Shown here: one piece after another, positions 60,391 to 64,000 of the stretch
How positions within the stretch are numbered: the stretch's first letter is position 1
How the letters are laid out: each line of letters opens with the position of its first letter
Assembly (NCBI RefSeq): GCF_030704535.1
Contig: NC_081819.1
Span: 17,828,001 to 17,892,000 of the forward strand
From: Vitis vinifera
Lineage: Eukaryota; Streptophyta; Magnoliopsida; Vitales; Vitaceae
DNA length: 64,000 bases
Reading direction: 5' to 3'
Program-made: the position numbers and the translations under genes
Notes under the pieces: model-generated
What the model saw: only the letters and a program-made list of their open reading frames with translations
Database searches by the model: none
What the model was told of the DNA's origin: nothing

Positions 60391-60735
60391 TTATGTTTGG
60401 TTCCCGGAAAGTGCAAAGGAAAGAAAAAAAATGCTAAGGAAAATGATTTTCTCATGTTTGGTTGTCATATGAAAAATATCAAAGAAAATCAAATATAATT
60501 AAAACTAATTAAAAACTTATGTATTTTTAAATTATTTAATCTTTATATTGATGAGTTAAAATAAATAAAATGAGTTTGAAGTAACAAAAAAAATAATTTA
60601 TTAAATTTTAATCTATTTTTTTATTTTCCTTCACCTTTTCTTTCTTTCTACTTTTCCTTTCTTTCTACTTTTCCTTTGTATTTTCTTTTCCTCGCATTTT
60701 CCCTCAAATTTTTCGAACCAAACATAACCTAAAAA
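60391..60735. mobile_element. MITE with inverted ends upstream of the FHA gene
   Basis: The left end TATGTTTGGTTCCCGGAAA and the right end TTCGAACCAAACATAACCT are inverted repeats. A duplicated CTTTCTTTCTACTTTTCCTT lies near the right side. It sits about 150 bp upstream of the FHA gene start codon, so it may contribute promoter sequence. Confidence 0.6.
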
Positions 60736-60877
60736 ATTGATTATTCTTGAGCTATATATTATGTTATAACTTATATATAAAAAATATTTTATCTCAAAAT
60801 TAAGTTAATTATTATTTTTGGACTGGGGATTTGAGTAGGGAGTGGAGTGAGACGCTGGCATCCCTAACTTCCCTTCA

Positions 60878-63236
60878 ATGGCGATTGAAGATGAAAACCC
60901 TAACCCTAGCCCTGTGACTCCAATAGTGCCAAGAGCTAGGGACGGAGGTTCCATTGTCTCAGACACTGGCTCTTCTCAGCCTCATAATCCGGCTCAAGAT
61001 GACGTCACTGCATCGGCTACGAAGCCTCAGAGTTCCAAAGACTTTATCATCTCCGTCGCCACGAAAATCTCTTCTCAGCCTCTGCAGAACTTCGATCCTG
61101 AAGTCTGGGGCGTTCTCACTGCGATCTCCAATTGCGCCCGAAAACGCCGCCAGGTGCCAACCTCCACCTGTTATGACCTCAGTTCTCTTGAATTCTGGCT
61201 GTGTTTGGTTCGATGACATGGTCACGTTTGGAAAGCTGGAATAGAGTTAATGTGTTTGGGTTGGTTTTTAGAATGGGGATGAGAATAAAAAATTTGTTAG
61301 TATGAAACCAAATCCTACTCTCATTAGGATTTTATTTTATTTTATCTTAATTATTAAATTACTCTCTTCTTCATGGTGTTGTGATTCACCTCCAGTTCCA
61401 TTCTATTCCCATTCCTTTTCCCTCACACCAAACACAGTGGAAAGTGGCAGAAACGTGTACCAAGGATATTTTGAAAAGGTTTCTTTCTTAGAAGCTCAAA
61501 ATGTTGTTGTTGAGTGTGTGTGTGTTTTTAAAATAATTTTCGGAATGTAGGTGTTTTACGGTTGAAGAAATTTTCAGATGCTATGAATTTTGGAAACGAG
61601 AATGGTTGTTTTCCGCTGTGCACGAGCCTGTGATTTTGAATATTTGGGAAAAAAGTTTTTTTTTTTTCTTATATCTTAAATTTTTATGTTTACGGGGACG
61701 GCTGTTTCTGGGGAATTGTTCAGAAAACAAATTTTGAGAACCACACACATCATTAATTTGTTTTATGTTCTTTTTTATTTTTTGAAAATGGAAGATATTT
61801 TTCAGAATGTGAATGGAAGCCTTAGTTTAATAGCTTGTGCATAATGGAGGAATGAGACTTTGTTCAAATAGTGAAATAGATGTTTCTGGGTTATGTACTT
61901 TCAAGAACCATACACAATGAACAATGCAACTGTGTAGTTTGATGTAAAAACTGCTTGCTGTAGGGCTTTATTGTTCTTACTAGACATGGGTGGTGCTAAC
62001 CTGTAATCTATTTATCATTAGCTCATGGAAGTTATATACTGCAGAGGATTTAAACCAAGGGAGTGGTGGATGAGTGGCAAAGTCTAAATTCTTTGAAATT
62101 ATTTTTTTTATCCCATCGAGAGAAAACTATTTTGCCTTTGACATTTTAAATGCAAGTAAGTACCATAGGCATCATGGGTGAATATAGAATCTCATAATAA
62201 ACTAGTTGGGAGATAGTAAAGCTATGACCAACAACAAGATCTTTATTACCAGAAAGGTGGTTCCTTACCTTGTTGTCTTTGCCTTTTTTCATTGGTTTAG
62301 TGACTTGCTTATTTCAGAGAAATTGGTGGTAATCCAGTAGTGGGAGTGGTGAATAATTTTGTCTGATTTGAAATGTATATTGTTTCTTTACTTTGTTAAG
62401 TGAGATGGGAGAAGGAACATGGATATTTTGGGAAGATTGTTCTTATATTGTGACTGCTATCATTTTAATTATTATTATTAGTATTATTATCATCTTATTG
62501 TTATTGGTATTACATATTTATATGTAATATTAATAGTATTAAGTTACATTTGATTAGTTAGGACTTGGTTGAATAAGAGGGTTAGCCTGTCTAACCTTTA
62601 CATCAAAGGTGCATCATCCTAAGAGAATTGAATTTCCATGTTATATTTCAGCTTTAAGATTCATCATCTGCTAGTCCGATTGCACCCTGATTGCTTAAAA
62701 TAATAGTTTTGACTTCATGGAGCTTTAGTTGAGTTTATGCTTTTCTGGTTTCAGATCTATGTTAAAGAAGTTAACTGCTGAATTAGCCTGTAGTTCAGTG
62801 CCTGCCTACTCTGAAATACAGTGTTGAAGCACTTATTAATTTTGTTTTTATGTATGATTATGGGTCTTCCTGATGAAAAAATTATAAAACAGGGTATAAA
62901 TGTGCTCTTGACCGCTAATGAGCACTGCATTGGACGTTTGGCAGAGGACACACGTTTCCAGATTGAATCAGCTGCAGTTAGTGCAAATCATTGCAAAATT
63001 TATAGGAAGATGGTTGCTTATGAAGACGAGGATCATCCCTCTGCATTTTTGAAAGATACTAGGTTGAATATTGTTTATGGAGTTTTTCTGTTGTGTTAAT
63101 TTGTGTAAATGACTGGATTGCACCATTTGCAGCACAAATGGGACATATCTCAACTGGGAGAAGTTGAAGAAGAATAGCCCTGAATCTATGCTACATCATG
63201 GAGATATTATATCATTTGCTGCTCCTCCTGATCATG
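60878..63236 (+). CDS. FHA-domain protein, 5' part (continues past the window)
   Basis: I read exons 60878-61153, 62893-63062 and 63133-63236; later exons lie beyond the window or beyond the repeat-rich intron after 63236. Exon 1 encodes a Pro/Ser-rich N-terminus then KDFIISVATKISSQPLQNFD and SNCARKRRQ. Exons 2-3 encode an FHA domain: GINVLLTANEHCIGRL, ANHCKIYRK, then STNGTYLNWEKL and HGDIISFAAPP. Key FHA residues (GR, S/H, NG) are mostly present, so phosphothreonine binding is likely. The donor of exon 2 is AG/GTTGAA, weak but GT. The arrangement matches my memory of Arabidopsis At2g45460. A nuclear signalling role is plausible but unproven. Confidence 0.82.
61250..61442 (-). repeat. MITE-like dispersed repeat, copy 3 of 3 (FHA gene intron 1)
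   Basis: It is inverted relative to the other two copies. The ends TGTGTTTGGG and CACCAAACACA are inverted, and TTAGTATGAAACCAAATCC is the reverse complement of the shared GGTTTCCATACTAA block. Confidence 0.6.
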
Positions 63237-63700
63237 GTAACACTGATGCTTTGCTTTTGCATTATTCCATGACTACTTGTTCTCACTAAGAATCACCACC
63301 ACCACAGCATCACCTGCAGCAGTAGCAGCATCACCACATTATCATCATGGATATGGTGATGCTTTGCATTTGAAGCTCTGTGCGTTATCTGCTTGTCATG
63401 TTATGGTAATGTTTTTCTTTTATAGCTGCATGCTTTATCCCGTCACCCCTAGAACCACCTCTCCACCACCATCATGGTAACGCTGATGCTTGGCACCTCC
63501 TCATCATGGTAATAATGATGCTTTAAGTTTGAAGCTGCAGGCATTATCTCCTCATCTTAGTAATAGTGATGCTTTGCATTTGAAGCTGCATGCGTTATCC
63601 CCTCCCTAGTTTGTTCCCCCTTACAACCACCTTCCTACCACCATCACAGTCCATGCTTTGCTTTTGAAGCTGCATGCTCTATCCCTTCCCTAGTTATTTT
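63226..63700 (+). repeat. Imperfect repeat array that includes the exon 3 splice donor
   Basis: Variants of CATCATGGTAAC-TGATGCTTTGC recur at about 63231, 63345, 63471, 63503 and 63553. A longer unit, GATGCTTTGCATTTGAAGCTGCATGCGTTATC, is seen as two or three variants (63357, 63519, 63560, 63651). The first copy spans the end of FHA exon 3 and its GT. Confidence 0.7.
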
Positions 63701-64000
63701 CCCCCTTAGAACCACCCCAGTTTTTTCCTTCTCTCGTTTTGTCCTCTCAACCAAGCATGGGAAAGGAATTGGTTTCTTTTTTTTTTTAAAAAAAAAAAAT
63801 CTCTTCATCCATTCTTTTGTTTATGCTGCCTTCTCCATTAACCTAATGAAGCCTTCATTTTTCTGTTGCTTTTTCCATTGCATGTATTTCTTATTCAAAA
63901 ATTTATTTATATTTTACTGTATGTCTTCATTCATTCTCTCATACTATTGATGGAGAGAACCTGGTGGATCAGTTATGTTTATCAATTTCTTTTATAACTA
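63701..64000 (+). other. FHA gene intron 3, continuing to the window edge
   Basis: Pyrimidine-rich, T- and A-tract sequence with no recognisable exon. The next exon should begin in phase 1 after this point. Confidence 0.4.

Noticed and set aside
1..64000. CRISPR arrays, bacterial operons or a phage-like defence cluster
   Set aside because: The sequence is eukaryotic (introns, MITEs, LTR and LINE elements). No direct-repeat/spacer array or bacterial-type gene cluster is present, and I found no complete tRNA or rRNA gene by eye.

Overview
This is a 64-kb stretch of nuclear DNA from a core eudicot plant. Grapevine (Vitis) is my best guess, because the Tat-type retrotransposon, the LINE and the endogenous pararetrovirus resemble families I remember from that genome, but I could not run a search. 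The DNA is AT-rich, the genes have GT-AG introns, and about half of the window is repeats.

Host genes. (1) 334-2408, plus strand: the 3' part of an LRR receptor-like kinase whose kinase domain has lost its catalytic residues. (2) 7448-9358, minus: an intronless E+ class pentatricopeptide repeat protein very similar to CRR4, a plastid ndhD RNA-editing factor. (3) 30502-31253, plus: a two-exon DUF1442 protein. (4) 34461-41881, minus: a complete seven-exon DHHC protein S-acyltransferase of the PAT14 type, 307 aa. (5) 60878 to beyond 63236, plus: the 5' part of an FHA-domain protein. From memory, Arabidopsis has an LRR kinase, CRR4, a DUF1442 gene and an FHA gene close together on chromosome 2 (At2g45340, At2g45350, At2g45360, At2g45460), so this looks like a conserved gene block stretched by repeats.

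Repeat layout. The head-to-head spacer between the CRR4-like gene and the DUF1442 gene is duplicated in tandem (about 5.1 kb per copy: 9467-14480 and 14625-29804), with a 136-bp internal fragment copied into the junction. The second copy was then split by a 10,150-bp Ty3-gypsy element of the Tat lineage (16154-26303; 5-bp target duplication AGAAT). That element carries gag, pol with two RNase H domains, and an antisense gene with its own TATA box. Older MITEs, including a near-perfect foldback and hAT-like elements, lie in both copies.

From 46134 to about 59930 lies a decayed endogenous caulimovirid-like pararetrovirus: movement protein, coat/zinc finger, reverse transcriptase-RNase H, a C-terminal region, a TATA promoter and a primer-binding-site relic, in genome order. 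It is interrupted by a 7.3-kb L1-type LINE on the minus strand (50665-57977) with an 18-bp target duplication. The LINE is itself interrupted by a 1.1-kb non-autonomous DNA transposon (55546-56657), giving a three-level nest.

I found no gene cluster or other system that looks wholly new. The points most worth following up are the pseudokinase, the antisense gene in the Tat element, the duplicated divergent promoter region, and the splice-site-bearing repeats in the introns of the PAT14 and FHA genes.
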